Shown in pieces: positions 36,178 through 48,979 of a DNA stretch of 64,000 nt. The DNA comes from Zonotrichia leucophrys gambelii. Taxonomy: Eukaryota; Chordata; Aves; Passeriformes; Passerellidae. The stretch covers positions 5,460,001-5,524,000 of the forward strand of contig NC_088178.1 in NCBI RefSeq assembly GCF_028769735.1. The letters run 5' to 3'. Below the pieces are notes generated by a model. It made no database searches. It had not been told where the DNA came from and saw nothing but the letters and a program-made list of their open reading frames with translations. A program made the position numbers and the translations under genes. How positions within the stretch are numbered: position 1 is the first letter of the stretch; the number at the start of each line of letters is the position of its first letter.

Positions 36178-37864
36178 GCCCTGTCCAACCTGGCCCTGGG
36201 CACTTCTTGAATATCTTGAATTTGATGGTTTGTGTTTCAGTGTAGAACTTAATCTACCTATTTTTGTCATCAAATGTGGCCAATGAATGTCATAAAACAC
36301 TTATTACTAATTTGACTATTGACATTTTTCCTAGAATATGTAAATAATTGCAATTGATTGATGCATTACAAATCAATGCATGGGGAGATATTGTTAAACA
36401 AAGAAAAAAACAGTGATGATCTAAAGACTGTTAATTTATTGGGGGAAAAAAAGGCAGAAATCCTTGATGACATAAACTATATTTGTTTATAATGTCTATT
36501 ATCTCTTCAGTGTGTTTCTTATTCATGAAGAGAAAATTAATTTGCCAGTCCTTGACCTGATTTTGTTCCCTGTCCATTCCTGTACCTGTGTGTGTAAATA
36601 GAATTAACAGGGTCCTGGTCTGAAGCCTGGATGGCTGCAGGGTTAGGGCTACAGACCAAAATTAAATTTGGATTTCTAATTTTTGTACCAGTCCTGATCC
36701 AGCAATCAGGCAGAAATCCTTTGTATATCTAAGAATCAAAACTAAAAGAAAATTATTTCATTTATTTCATGCAAGCAATTAAAAATTCATTATGAGCAGA
36801 CCAGACAAGTGAAATTTTCTTCTGGGTGTTAATTTCCAGGGGAATATACAGGAAATCATAAACAAGCAAACAAATACATATATATATACAGATATAAATA
36901 TATAAATTAATATATTATTTAGCAGTGCAGGCTTCACATTTTGAAAGAGAAGCTTCCAAAGTACGCAGTCATTTTACTATTTGATTTTCCAATAAATGGC
37001 AATGACATGCTGCTTCTTCTGCACTGGAATGAAGAGGGTGAAATAAAATTCTGCTTATTTTCCTCATCATTAAAACGTAAAAGTTTTTTTCTTTTTCTTT
37101 TAGCGAGGCAGTTTGTGTTGCTGCCAATTATAATTAACATTTTATTAACTTTTAAGTGACATTTTGGTACATTTGCCCGATATTAAGGACTTATATGGTA
37201 CAGAAGTTCTGTAACAACCCTTTCATCACACTTCAAAAAAATGTAATTTAGAGTCAGAAAATGCTGCACTTCAAAAGGACATTGGCAAAAAGGGAAAACA
37301 ATCCTGGAGAGAAATGTAAGAATTTGGTGTATGTTGTGAAAAGCTCTCAGCGTCCTGAGATATCTCCTGTGTGGGCATGGTAGGGTTCCTGTCCTTTTCA
37401 GTCTTTAATTATTAATTAATTAATTAGTTTAATTCCTTATTTATTTAAATTGGCCTAAATTTATTTGAATGCAAGTCTTTATCCCAGTACCCCAGTCCTT
37501 CCCCCAGTCTCCCTGTTTTCATGTAAACCCCTGACCTTTTCCATCTCATTTTCTACCCTGTCCTGTTGAGGAAGAGGGAGTGCAAAGATTTGTGGAAAAA
37601 AAAACAAAAAAGTGATTAGAGATGGCAATGTAACTGTGTTATTTGCAGCACAAAAAGGCTCTCTAAAAATATGTAAGAACATAACAAATAATGTGAGTTT
37701 TTATTGCATTTGGAGAGCTCTTCATTAAAAAAAAAAAGTATTTAGAGTGTCCTGCACAGGAGCCTAGAGGACTCTCTGATCACAAAGGTTTGTTTATTTA
37801 TTGCAGATTTATACATTTATAGAGAAAACTGACACCAGAATACTGGAATATTATGGGCATAGCA
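36178..37864. other. Gene-free interval
   Basis: Unique AT-rich DNA. A short 'ccctgtccaacctggccctgg' match at the left edge could be a CR1 scrap but is too short to call. TATA-alternating patches occur near 36876-36917. Confidence 0.5.
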
Positions 37865-38300
37865 GCATTCCAAACTGAGTAAATAACAATAACAATAATA
37901 CTAACAACAATAAAAATAACAATAATTCAATATAACATAATAATTAATTATTATTATCATTAATCAATCAATAATATCAATAATATTTAATAATATTATT
38001 AGTATTATTAGAATATTAAGCATAATAGTTCCGTTATATATTATATAATTGTTATTCTATTAGTATAATTAATATAAATAATACAATGTTGTAATATAAA
38101 ACAATAATAATAGGAATCATCATCTATATTATATTATTATAACACTCTATATTATATAATAATAATTAATATTATCATTAACAATACAAATAATAATTAT
38201 TACTACTGATATTATTATTAAATTTTTAATTATAATAGCTCGATTATATATTGTAATTTAATTATATTAATATCATATCATATCATATCATAATAAGTAG
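37865..38300. repeat. AT-rich low-complexity block (AATA/TAA units)
   Basis: About 430 bp of A and T with irregular AATA, ATAATA and TAATT units and a final 'tatcatatcatatcatatca' pentamer run at about 38270-38292. It resembles the 5.7-kb block in composition but not in unit. Confidence 0.9.
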
Positions 38301-39730
38301 TCATTCTGTTAAATAATCTTCAGCAAACCTTCCTCATATAAATTCCTGTAATTGGTATATTTCCATCAGTACACTGTTGGTATTCAAGGAAATATATAGG
38401 ATGAGGTAATCCAAAATATATTCATAGGTTATTTCCTTTTCATTTGTTGTAGAACTCATATGCTGTGGTTTCACTGCAAGATTTCTATTTCTTCTATTCT
38501 AAGAAACTCTGAGAACTAGATCCCTGCTCACTTTCTGTTGGAGATTTTGCTAATGTCTTCCCCATAGTTTCCTTTACAGCTTTCCCAAGCCGAAGAATCT
38601 CAGTTTATTTAATGTATGCATTTGCAGACTGAAATAGCTTAAATTTTATTCTTGAAGCCATATTTGTTCCTGTTCTACATTCATTATTTTTACCTCTTTT
38701 ATTCCCCTGCGGTTTTACACTGTGGTACAATGATAACTTCTCCCTTGTTCTCTTATTCTTTCCCTAATTTTTCTCATAATGCCTGCTTGCTGAACTCCCC
38801 CTAAAGCTGATATTTCCATATAATTATTCATTATATGATTTCAAGAGCACTTTTGTGAGCACTGATACTGGTTCAGAGCCTACCTCATGTGCTGGCAGAG
38901 CTGTTTTTCTCCAGCTGAGCCCCTCTTGCAACACTTTTGTCTTCTCAGCCCTGTGGCAGTTCTCCGAAGGAGTTCACTGATGGATTCACTCTGCATTAGG
39001 AAAATTTGGATCACCCAGCCTTTGCCACCTCTGGGAGCTTTTACTTTGCATGGAGACTAATTAGAAAACAGATTTATATGGGTAAATTCCTGTTGCAGAC
39101 CTTCTTGGACCCTCTTTAGGCACTCCAATATTGGGGACTTCCTCAGAGATACTTCAGCAAAAAGCAAAAAGCTCAGTTTTAACCAAATCTTCTGTCCAGT
39201 GCCCTGCTAATAGTGTCCAGTGTAAGAGACAAAACTTGCACATTTTGAATCCTGTTTGTACTCCTAATACACTGTTATTTCTCTATAACAAATTTATTCA
39301 CATGTATCCATTTATACTTTACATTTTATATTTTATATATTTACAATTTTATGCTTTACTGCTGGTAAATGAAGCATGAGTGCATTTTTCTTTATCATCA
39401 CAAGCACTGAAAGGAAATTTACCCTGAAGTCTGAAGGTAGACTTGGTAATTTTGGACTAAATTATGCTCGGACTCCTTTCCTTCTGCAGAAAAGAAAATC
39501 TGATAGAGGAGGCCATGTTGTGGTGCACTACACAACAGCAGGATCAGCATAGGTATCCCTTGAAATTGAATAAAAAAGTTTTTTCCTTCCCTGTAATCTT
39601 TAATAAACCATCAGAGCAGCAGGAACTATCAGAACCATTCCAGGCAATTCTAACTTGCTGCATATTTTCAAATCGAAACTTAGAAATATCGTTCATTTAA
39701 TCGGAGATCAATTATTTTTCTTTTATTTCA
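38301..39730. other. Gene-free interval
   Basis: Unique DNA with no recognisable exon or repeat. The 78- and 82-residue frames here have no motif. Confidence 0.5.
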
Positions 39731-39855
39731 CAGAATTATCAAATCCCAGAGTGATTTGGCTTGGAAGAGACCTTAAAGCCCATCCTGTTCCACCCCCTGC
39801 CATGGGCAGGGACACCTTCCTCTAGGCCAAGTTGCCCCAAGCCTGTTTCAACCTC
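39731..39855 (-). mobile_element. CR1 LINE 3' fragment (subfamily B)
   Basis: Inverted tail: 'cagaattatcaaatcccaga', 'gtgatttggcttggaag', 'ccccctgccatgggcaggg', 'ttgccccaagcctgtttcaa'. Truncated after about 125 bp. Confidence 0.92.
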
Positions 39856-40360
39856 ATTGTAATTATTTTAAACCAATGAATTACTAATGAGATTTTCCTC
39901 TTTTCTTCTCTCCCTGTCTTCATCTTGCATGATTTGTCTTCTCACACCTGCTGTTTATTCTGTATTTATGTTTCTCATTTTCACCTTACACTGATCATAG
40001 CAGCAAGGATTTTTTCCTTCCCTTAGTAGCAGTTCACTGGTCTGGGATTTGAAGAATGTGACTCAATTAACTTTCCAGAAACACCATGAGCTGTCACCTG
40101 TATTATGTTTTCCCTTGGGTTTACCCTGATATTGCTCAGTAATTTCTCAGGTATTTCAGATTTCCATTGCTGGCAGCTTTCATAGCTTTCATACTGTTGC
40201 TTGCCACTCACTAAGGTGAAAATCATTAATAACGATGATAATGATTTGATTTGCTGTGAGCATGGCTGGGGTGAGTGCCAGTGACAAAGGATGTGATTTT
40301 CTCCATGAAGACAGTGTCCCAGTGGAAGGGACATGATGCCACCTCCATCCTCACAGGTGT
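39856..40360. other. Gene-free interval
   Basis: T-rich unique DNA between two CR1 remnants. Nothing gene-like was seen. Confidence 0.5.
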
Positions 40361-40452
40361 CCCGCCCTGAGCAGCCTGGGGTGACCCCAGTGCTGCAGGG
40401 ACAAGGTTGGGCAGGACCTCCTGATGCCCTTTCCAGGCTGAATTATCCATGA
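40361..40452 (+). mobile_element. Probable CR1 LINE 3' remnant
   Basis: 'gcagcctggggtgacccc', 'acaaggttgggcaggacctc', 'gatgccctttccaggctg' and 'aattatccatgag' align loosely with a sense CR1 tail ('aggtcccttccaacctgaat', 'attctgtgag'). Divergence is high, so this call is tentative. Confidence 0.5.
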
Positions 40453-43400
40453 GCCCATGAAATCTTCCTTTTACAGCACACTGCAGCTCTTAGACAAATA
40501 CCAGACCACATCCCTGTGCTCAAGGAAGAGAAAAGAAAGAGGGAATTCAGTAAGTATTAACAAAATGGGTTTCAGTTTTGAGCAAAGATCTTCTTTTCCA
40601 GCTGATAAGAGATGAGGAAGGATCAGGATATGCACAAAAAAAAATTATTTTTTCTGAATGGAAACAAGAAATTACAGATGTGGAAAATCAATCACCAGAA
40701 AGCCTGAAACACTAAGATTTGCTGTTGTAAAACAAATTTGTAAATTCAATCATCAAATTGAAGTCCACACCTAGTTTGATGTTTTTGATGTTGAATACTG
40801 TTTTTTTTATTTTATTAAGATTTCTGTCTCTGTTATAAATGGAAACAATGCAGGAAAAGGACTACAGGACATGAAAGATGAATCCTACCTCACCTACTCT
40901 GACCAGGAGCATTTTTTGACAAATTAATTTCCTTGAGCTGTTAAAGCCTTGCCCCTTCCCATAAATTGTATTGACACTTATCTCTAATTATGGGCTATGT
41001 GTTCAGTCAACTCAGATCTTCTTTCAAATACCAAATCCTTCAATAAAATTTATCCACATCAAACGTCTTCTGTTTAATGATGACAGCAATGATGAAATCA
41101 TTCATCAGAATCACTTTTCAAATTGTGATAAAATCAGTATTAAAGCACTGGTGACTTGTATTTTAACAGCTTCCAGGTGGAAGGAAGAAAGATTTGGAAA
41201 GTCATACTGAACATGTGCATACAAAATAATACAGAATACTCATTAAATTCCCCCAAACTCTTACTGTATTGATTAGCAGTCAAACTGCCAGGGATCTGAC
41301 CTATTTGCTCTTCCACACAGCACCCTTCTGACATTTACTGTAAGGAGGAGAAATGTGTCTCCTCTTCCTGTAGGATCTGGTAGCAAATGAGGAGAGTGAG
41401 AGCAGGAACAAAGAAAGCAAAAAACTGGGAGTGGTGACAGAGATATTCTGGTTTGCTTTTGACTCATTAAAAAAAATATTAGTTAATTATTATTAAATTA
41501 GCAAACATGCACATAAGCTGTTTTATGTATTCTTAGGATCATGGAGAGATGAGATAGTTGGACATGCAGCTTTTGCTGGGTGGTTACACAGCAGAAAATG
41601 CTTCAGAAATCATTCTAAACCTTCTCCTCAAATCACAACCCCTGGATCTCCATTGGTGAGGCATCATCACTGGGAGCTGGTTGTATGTGAAACGAGAAGG
41701 GGCTGGTCCCACTCCTGGTTTTCCAGGAGAAGATGGTGTGACAGGACCCACATCCATTGTGAAAGAGAGTTTGGGAGCTATAAAACCATCCAAAGCAGCT
41801 GCTCTGATCAAAGATTTCCCCTCCCAGCCTGTGTCAGCGTGGGGACCAGGGCACAACCTCTGTGCCCACCCTGCACATTTAAACTGCACATTTCCTCCTC
41901 TGTCAGCTCAGGTATTTTTGCCCTGGCAAGGACAAGGGAGCAAAGGAAGAGTAGTGGGATTCCAGCTAACAGAGCACCCTCCCAATTGCACTGTTCACAT
42001 GAAACAAGCCCAGGGATTGATGCAAAGGAGCTGCTCAGACCCATGAGTCAGGCACTCCTGGTAAGGCATGAAATTGTTCTATTTATCACAGGCTGGAGTG
42101 TTCTGTCTGCACTGCATGTGTAAAAGTACATTAAATTGGGACTATTGTACTGTGACATTTCTATTCTAGACAATTGCCAGTTAAATCAATGCACATTTTA
42201 TCATGTCTTTAAATGTCTAGAAATACTTTCGTCCACAGTGTCTTGTCAAACACTTCGGCATGAGCATTTTCTCAGGAGGGCTCTGTGATTCTGCACAGCT
42301 CCCCCAGACTGTGGCAACAAATTCCTGACCCTTCTGTGTCGGAAGTATTGTTATTCACACACTGCTGCTGCTCCGGTGTGGGAGGAATTAAGGAGCACTC
42401 TGTAATTCCTACCAGCAAGAATAAAAGTGGAGTAAAGCTCTTCCCAGTCCTGTACCAGCCCTGGACTACACACGGGCTGGCAAGTGGGGTGCAGAATTCA
42501 ACATCAACTTCTGACAGCAAAACTGGAGTAAAATCTGGTTGGGATCAACCAGAATTTGGGATTTCACCATTCCTTCATCTGGGTAAAAGAGCAGAAGCAG
42601 GGCAGACAGGAATTCTTTATCCTCATATCTATTTAGGCCTGAATCAGAATGAAAAACAGAACAAAGAATATTAAATTACATTTCTCAAGTAGAGCCAAAA
42701 CACTGAAATTATACACAATGCCAAGCCCAAGATATCTGCAAAATGTGCAATTCAGGTGAGTCTTAACCTCATATATTTTCTCTCATTTAATTTCAGAATT
42801 TAAAACCACCATGCAAGCATAGATCTAAAGCTCAAGCTGTAAGAGCTGAAGGACACTGACAGGGGTGGAAGCAGTCAGTTAAAATGAGAAATTGCCATCT
42901 AACTTAGAGTAATCATGTAAGCAAACCCAGGATTAAATAGAACTGGCTCTTGTTCCCCAGTTCGACACTTCTCTGCCTGTTTGATATCCTAGGAGTAAAT
43001 ACAGCCTTTAAAAATCAAACAGAACTAATTTATTAATGTATTCTTAGCACTTTAAGAATGATTAATGGCAATTTTCTAGTTTTACACTGCCAATGTTTAG
43101 CAGAAAGCTATTAGAAAATCAGTGCATAATGACACTGCTGAGGTATTTACTGTTCTAACAGCAACACTGGAGAGAAAGATTCTGGACTCAGGATTTATAC
43201 ACATGTGGTAATTAGCTGAGAAGGTTGGGAGAGAAATAGCTGGGTTTTTTTCCTTTTGAAGAAATGTTTTTGAAGAAATGGAAACAATATTTTCTGGGAG
43301 GAATGCAGCTACTTTTTGAAGCCACAGAAATTCTCACATAATCCAGGACTGGTGAGAAATTCATATAAATGTGAATATAACATTTACTATTAGAGATCAC

Positions 43401-44861
43401 AACAAGGCATCCAAAGTTCTTAGAAGTTTTCTTCAATGTCAACAGCTTTTAATAAGCTTGGACTTGGCAATCTTGGAGGTTTTTCCAGCTTTAATGATTC
43501 TCTGGGAATGAAAGGATACCAGATCTCAGTGTCAGTCACTCATGTTGCCCACCAACCAATTAGGTGGATAAAAATTGAGACATTTCCTCTCTTCTCCACA
43601 GTCTAACAGTCCCCAAATGCTTCTTTAGAAGATTAAAGTAACCAACTGTCTTGAAGGTGTTTCTTGGCCTTGGCACAATATTAAGAATATCACAAAATTA
43701 CCCCAACACAGTTGGATTCCTAGTACTCCTGTTCATCCCCTTTGCAAAAAAAAAAACAAAAAACAACAACAACCCAGGAGCCAATAATGGAGCATAAGCA
43801 CATCCAAGTGACACCAATCAGTGAAAAAAGACAATGAACATAAGAAAATAATCCTTGATTTGTGTTTAAAGATACTTTAAAAAATTGATGAGTGCAGAAT
43901 GGGAGCAGCTGACTGAAACCAGTTTTTAAGAAAGGGATCTTTGGGTAATGGGATCCTTTATATGACTCCATTACAACATGCCCTTACTCAAAAATTGGAT
44001 AAAAGAAAAAATTAGGACCTGGAATAGATTGATACAGGTTTCCCTGGGCATCTTTTCCTCATTTGCTTTTGATGGCTCTGTGGGTTCATTGTTAATCCAA
44101 GCTGGAATCATTCCCAATCCAACAGGAGACAACAGTGTAGTGGCCATGGAAAGGCTGACACACAGACACCATACTGGAAGTATAAAGATTAATTCTTTAG
44201 AAAAGAAATTGCTGCAGAAAATGTGAACTTTAGGGAATGGCTGGAATGATTTTTAACACTCAGCTACATTTGTTGGAGGAAGAAGAATTATTTTTTCTAT
44301 ATGCATATAACCAGAACAAAAGGAAATCTGGAATGAGAAAGGTACAAATGAGGCATTAAGAAAAAGAAACAAAAAGGAGTCCACATTTCTTCATCAGAGA
44401 GGGTCACTAGCAAGGAATAAGTTACCTGGTGATTGTGGACTCTATTTTCCCTGGTCAGATGAATTACACTTACTGAGACTTGACCACTCTAAATGTAGTA
44501 AAAATTATTTAGGCCAACTGGACAGAAATAAATTCTGTGATTTCATAAGCACAAATTCTTTGTTCATCTTTAACCAGGAATGGAAAGAATCTGCAGGGAA
44601 CAGGCAGAAACTGCAAAAATCAGGGAGCAAAGAGTAGAGAGGGAGTGAAACTCCTCCTCTGATCAATATAATGTGATTCTTAAGAGAATAGAACACCTTT
44701 CTGTTGTGTCCTTCTGCAGTGCCCAGCACAATGAATTCCTAATTGAAGGAAACAATCACTAAATAAATGCAAATCTGACTGTAAAAAACTGATGTGGTCC
44801 TGCTGGATGTGTTCATCCTACAGGCTGAGAAATGGCAGGATGAAGAATGTGTTTTGTAATT
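40453..44861. other. Gene-free stretch with a GC-richer patch
   Basis: The patch at about 41640-42060 is GC-richer and open in several frames at once (up to 156 residues). None shows a domain or consistent splice sites. A 15-bp direct repeat ('ttttgaagaaatg') lies near 43254-43280. No interspersed repeat was recognised. Confidence 0.5.
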
Positions 44862-44879
44862 TCCTTTTGGCCAAAAGGA
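44862..44879. repeat. Perfect 18-bp palindrome
   Basis: 'tccttttggccaaaagga' equals its own reverse complement, with GGCC at the centre. It is short enough to be chance, but symmetric enough to be a dimeric binding site. Confidence 0.9.
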
Positions 44880-45991
44880 TGAAATTTGCTGTAAGGCTTT
44901 TTTCCCCCTTTGTTGAATGACAGAAAAATCCTGGTAATATGCTGTCAAAGTATTTCAAGTCTCATTTAGCCCTTGTCTACTGCAAGTAGGGTCTTTATGT
45001 ATTGTCACAAAAGAGTGACACTTCTGGACACTGGATTTCCTAAATCAAGAATGAAATTACAAGATTACTTCAGCTGGAATGGAGTTTTATACCCTTTACT
45101 TTTGAATAATGGCAGTAACTTTGAATTGAGAATACTAGGATGGCAATATTCAAGTTTCTTTACCTTTGCTTTCTATCCATATATATAGACAAAATCTAGC
45201 TCTTCATTCCACTATTCAAGCATTCCAACAATTTTTTTCAGAGGAACAAGTCCATCATTTGCACTGAAGAAATGATAGTAATTCAGTGGAGAGTATCAAT
45301 AGCTGAAAAAAAAATTACTGTCTGTTAGCATCCACATCTCCTATCCTTGTAAACCTTGAAAAAGCTCAGGGAAGTTGCCAGAAATCTTTCCTTAGACCTC
45401 AAAGGCATATGAACAAAATATATATAATAATTGCCTGGCAGAACTAGGAATGTAGACCCATTTATAACTTGCAGGAGCAGAACAGAATACCTAATAAAAA
45501 CCTGTTCTGAAAGACATTTTTAATGAAGCTGATCATCAGCACTGGAAGCTAGTCTCCAGTAACAATTAAGAAAAAATTGCAATAGAAGGAGGAACTTGCA
45601 GTGTTACAACAAAAGAACACGATATAATCTTTCTCTCACTCTGTGTTCCCAAACGAAAAAAAAATAAAACAATGAGTTTCACAGAATTTTTTACAGATTT
45701 TCTGTTCTTTGTGAAAACATGTGTCACTTTGTAAATGAGAATGACAGCCTGAAAGTTTCTTTTTATGCTACATGTGATTTTTCTAATTTGTGATCCATAG
45801 TTCAGGCACCTGTGATTTTACATTCTTCCCAGTTCAAATCCAACTGAAACACTTGCACATTTTTTTGGCTTTAAGTGTTGATAGCAGCTTTTTTTGCAAG
45901 GATGGAAAATTCTGAGATGCACTTTTATAATCCCTACACATAGAAACATTTGCAGAAAACCACCCAATGAGTAGTGGAACAACAACTCAGT
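44880..45991. other. Gene-free interval
   Basis: Unique AT-rich DNA. No exon or repeat recognised. Confidence 0.5.
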
Positions 45992-46053
45992 GAGGCTGGA
46001 GCTGGATTATCTTTAAGGTCCCTTCCAAACCAAACAATTTTGTGATTCTGTGA
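45992..46053 (+). mobile_element. CR1 LINE 3' terminus
   Basis: 'gaggctggagctggattatc', 'tttaaggtcccttccaaacc' and 'attttgtgattctgtg' mark the last 60 bp of a sense CR1. Confidence 0.88.
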
Positions 46054-46683
46054 AATGAATAAAACACTCCTGCTTTCTTCCACATTCTTATTATCCTGGT
46101 ACAACCTTCCTGCCCCTCTGGAAACCTTCACTAAAGTCACTGGGCGTTGGATGCCTTCAGACTGGTGGGTTGAGCCTTCATGGTAGTTTTGGTTTTAAAG
46201 TATTCCTAATTTTTTAATTTCCTTTTACCAGATTCTCACAGAGCCTTTCTCCATTGTTTGAACCATTAATTTTATTAATAAATGTTGGATGATGCACACA
46301 TGCAGTGCATGATATAAGTAGAAGATTAGTGATTGTTAAAAATAATTTTAAGATATGGTGGTTGAAAACAAATAGCTTCACTTTCATTCTAATTGATGTA
46401 ATCCATTACCAGGGTGCAACTTCTATCCATGACCGCCTCTAATTAGCAGTCTGGCTAATTAAAAGTGCACTGAGAACTTCTCCCTGGGATTTCCCTTGCA
46501 GGAGCTCAAGTCCATCCATGCTGAGTGACAAAAAATGAAACATAGACAGTGGGAATGGAACATTTCAAATATTTAGAAGACAATTTGTGTTGGGGGAAAA
46601 AATGGTGGGTGGATTTTCCACTCTGTCTGGAAGGAAAGAAAATCAGAATATAAAGACTCTTTTGTGCCTCTGGTTACCAGATT
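46054..46683. other. Gene-free interval with TAAT-rich segment
   Basis: The segment at about 46380-46520 is non-repetitive and carries clustered homeodomain-like cores ('tctaattgatg', 'ctctaattagcag', 'ggctaattaaaag'). It may be a regulatory element. Otherwise nothing is evident. Confidence 0.4.
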
Positions 46684-46746
46684 GTCAGAGAATGATTAAG
46701 GCTGAAAACAGATCATTGAGTCCAAATTAATGCAACACTGAACCAT
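46684..46746 (-). mobile_element. Short old CR1 LINE 3' remnant
   Basis: 'cagagaatgattaaggctga', 'cagatcattgagtccaa' and 'aacactgaacca' follow the order of an inverted CR1 tail of the 'gatcattgagtccaac' type. Diverged. Confidence 0.65.
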
Positions 46747-47918
46747 GAAAGGTCTGAAGGCTTGAGGTTAAAACCAGCATCCATAAATGAACAGGGTGTT
46801 GTTGAATTACTAATCTTATACTGTAAGCAGAGCCAAACCCACATTATCTCACACAGGCCTTTAGATAGACCAGGACTTAGGGCATTAAGAAGATATCCTC
46901 TCTTTAATCCAAGAAACCAACACAGGACCCTCCAAATGCAGGGATTCTGGGATGAAGGATCTCACTGCACTTCTGCCATTTTGTGTTTGACTCCTCTTCT
47001 CTTGTGTTCCTTGGTAGCTCCAAGGAATAATTCTCAAGGTATTCTCTTGTATTCCTTCCCATTGTTGAGTGCCTTGCTGAGCTTTCTGAGCCTTTCCAAA
47101 GGGCTGAGCAGTGGCCACCCAAATGGCTGGAACAGGGAACAGAGGCAGGGAATTCCATCAATCTTGATTTAATCATGAGTTTGTCATTTGTTCATTCTGA
47201 ACCTTAATAAGGTCAGCACCAAAGTGAGCACAGCCTCCATCTGTGTCCCTCTGCGGATCCAGGGGTTTGGGAAGCTCAGAAATGCTCTGAACTGAATTTG
47301 TTACCAGAAACACACAGATTTTCCTCCAGGGCTTTGTAGAAACATTCCTACAGTGACTGCTAAAATTTCATTATTATATTCCAGTCTATTAGCTAGGGCA
47401 AGCATTGAGCATCCCTGAAAGTCAGCAGAAATTAATCACAGCTCAGCTGACAATAATGAATTATCTCTGCTTCCCTGAAAGGACCAAGCAACAAACTGTC
47501 TCCAATGGTCTCCTGAGCTCCTCACAGACATATTCCCAACCAGGTGACCCTCAACAATTTTATGGACAGTGAAGGTGCCAGAACAAAATCATCTAGACTT
47601 GATTCAACACTTGGGTAAGACTGAATTTAAAAATCCCTTGGAGAGCTTATAAACATCTGGACACTCTGAGTCCCTATTTTACCTTTTTTAAAAATAATTA
47701 ATCATGATTAATGAATGAGCAAGAAAAGCGTCTGGATTTAGCACCTGAATAACATCAGTAGCAAATATTTAGCTCATAAAGTTTCTTACTTTCTTCTACT
47801 TTCAGTCTTATCCTGTTAGAGCCTTATTCAATTGTAGTTGAAAAAGCTTTAAAACCAAGTTCAGACAGTACTTTTGAGCCTATGGATTAATAAATGTATT
47901 ACTTGCTGCAGTATTTTC
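46747..47918. other. Gene-free interval
   Basis: Unique DNA. Frames of 136 and 90 residues at about 46762-47176 overlap on opposite strands with no recognisable domain. The part at about 47370-47560 is non-repetitive with balanced composition and might be conserved, but nothing in it decides the matter. Confidence 0.45.
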
Positions 47919-47949
47919 TATTTCATTATTCCTTTGAAATAATGAAATA
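47919..47949. repeat. Perfect 12-bp inverted repeat, 7-nt loop
   Basis: Left arm 47919-47930 (tatttcattatt) and right arm 47938-47949 (aataatgaaata) are exact reverse complements around the loop 'cctttga'. Confidence 0.9.
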
Positions 47950-48732
47950 AGAGCTTCACAGGAAACAAATAACCATGGCTGAGATGGATTCAGTGGCAGG
48001 CAGATTCAGTGACCAACCAGGTTTTCAAACACAGCAATGAGGTGATAACACCTTTGAAAAGGTAATAAAGGTAAAAAATATTGCACATTTATTTAAAATA
48101 AATTAAGTAACTTTAAAGTGTTATATAGGAGTACATATGCTTAAATGTCATCAAATGTTTCTGCAGTCACTTATCCAAATTAAGGCAAATCCTCAATGAT
48201 TTAATGATATTTAGAAATGAATTCAGTCTCAATTTCTGATTTTTATAAGTAAAAACTTCACAGTAATCCACTCTTTACTGCAGTCTCACACACACACACA
48301 CAGAAAATCCAATCAAAGACATGTCAGTACTGATATGCTGTAAGAAAACTGCTGCTATTGAAGGCAAAATAGGAATTGGGAAGCAACAGTTTGGTCTAAA
48401 AGGAATTGAAACCAAAAGGGTTTCTAAAGAGGACTTCAAAATCTGGCTTTTTCTTTCTCAAAAAAAAAAAAAAAAACCAAAAAACAAAAAAACCAACAAA
48501 ACAACCCAAAGAACAAAAGAAACAAATATTTTCCATAGGAGAAATTGATTTCACACCGAGTGATTCTAAATGTACTGCTTTATTTTTCTTAGTCACCATT
48601 TGTAGACTTAAAAGTACAACAAAAATCTCTGAGTTTAGGCACATCTTTCCTTGTTTGATCCTGTCAGAGAAATTCATGCCTTGGGACAGAAATTACTCCA
48701 TATTGCAGGGAATATGGAAGTGTGAAAAAAAA
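47950..48732. other. Gene-free interval with CA and poly(A) tracts
   Basis: Contains a short CA run at about 48286-48301 and an A-rich run with CCAA units at 48461-48515. No gene seen. Confidence 0.55.
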
Positions 48733-48979
48733 GGAAGGAAGGAAGGAAGGAAGGAAGGAAGGAAGGAAGGAAGGAAGGAAGGAAGGAAGGAAGGAAGGAA
48801 GGAAGGAAGGAAGGAAGGAAGGAAGGAAGGAAGGAAGGAAGGAAGGAAGGAAGAAGGAAGGAAGGAAGGAAGGAAGGAAGGAAGGAAGGAAGGAAGGAAA
48901 GGAAGGAAGGAAGGAAGGAAGGAAGGAAGGAAGGAAGGAAGGAAGGAAGGAAGGAAGGAAGGAAGGAAGGAAGGAAGGA
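48733..48979. repeat. Long GGAA tetranucleotide microsatellite (247 bp)
   Basis: About 61 units of GGAA (AAGG), interrupted only by a one-base loss near 48853 and a one-base gain near 48900. All three forward frames and the reverse frames stay open across it. The resulting Lys/Glu/Gly/Arg or Ser/Phe/Leu/Pro proteins of up to 199 residues are artefacts of the repeat. GGAA is the core bound by ETS-family factors. Confidence 0.98.

Noticed and set aside
36178..36225. 'ccctgtccaacctggccctgg' resembling a CR1 internal block
   Set aside because: Only about 25 bp match without the flanking CR1 order, so it was not called as an element.
41653..42123. GC-richer patch open in several frames, one with four Gly-X-Y triplets that look collagen-like
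   Set aside because: Four triplets are too few for a collagen exon. No matching phase or convincing pair of splice sites was found, and the other frames are open too.
45834..45845. 'gttcaaatccaa', resembling a tRNA internal B box
   Set aside because: No A box at the right distance and no cloverleaf stems, so not a tRNA gene.
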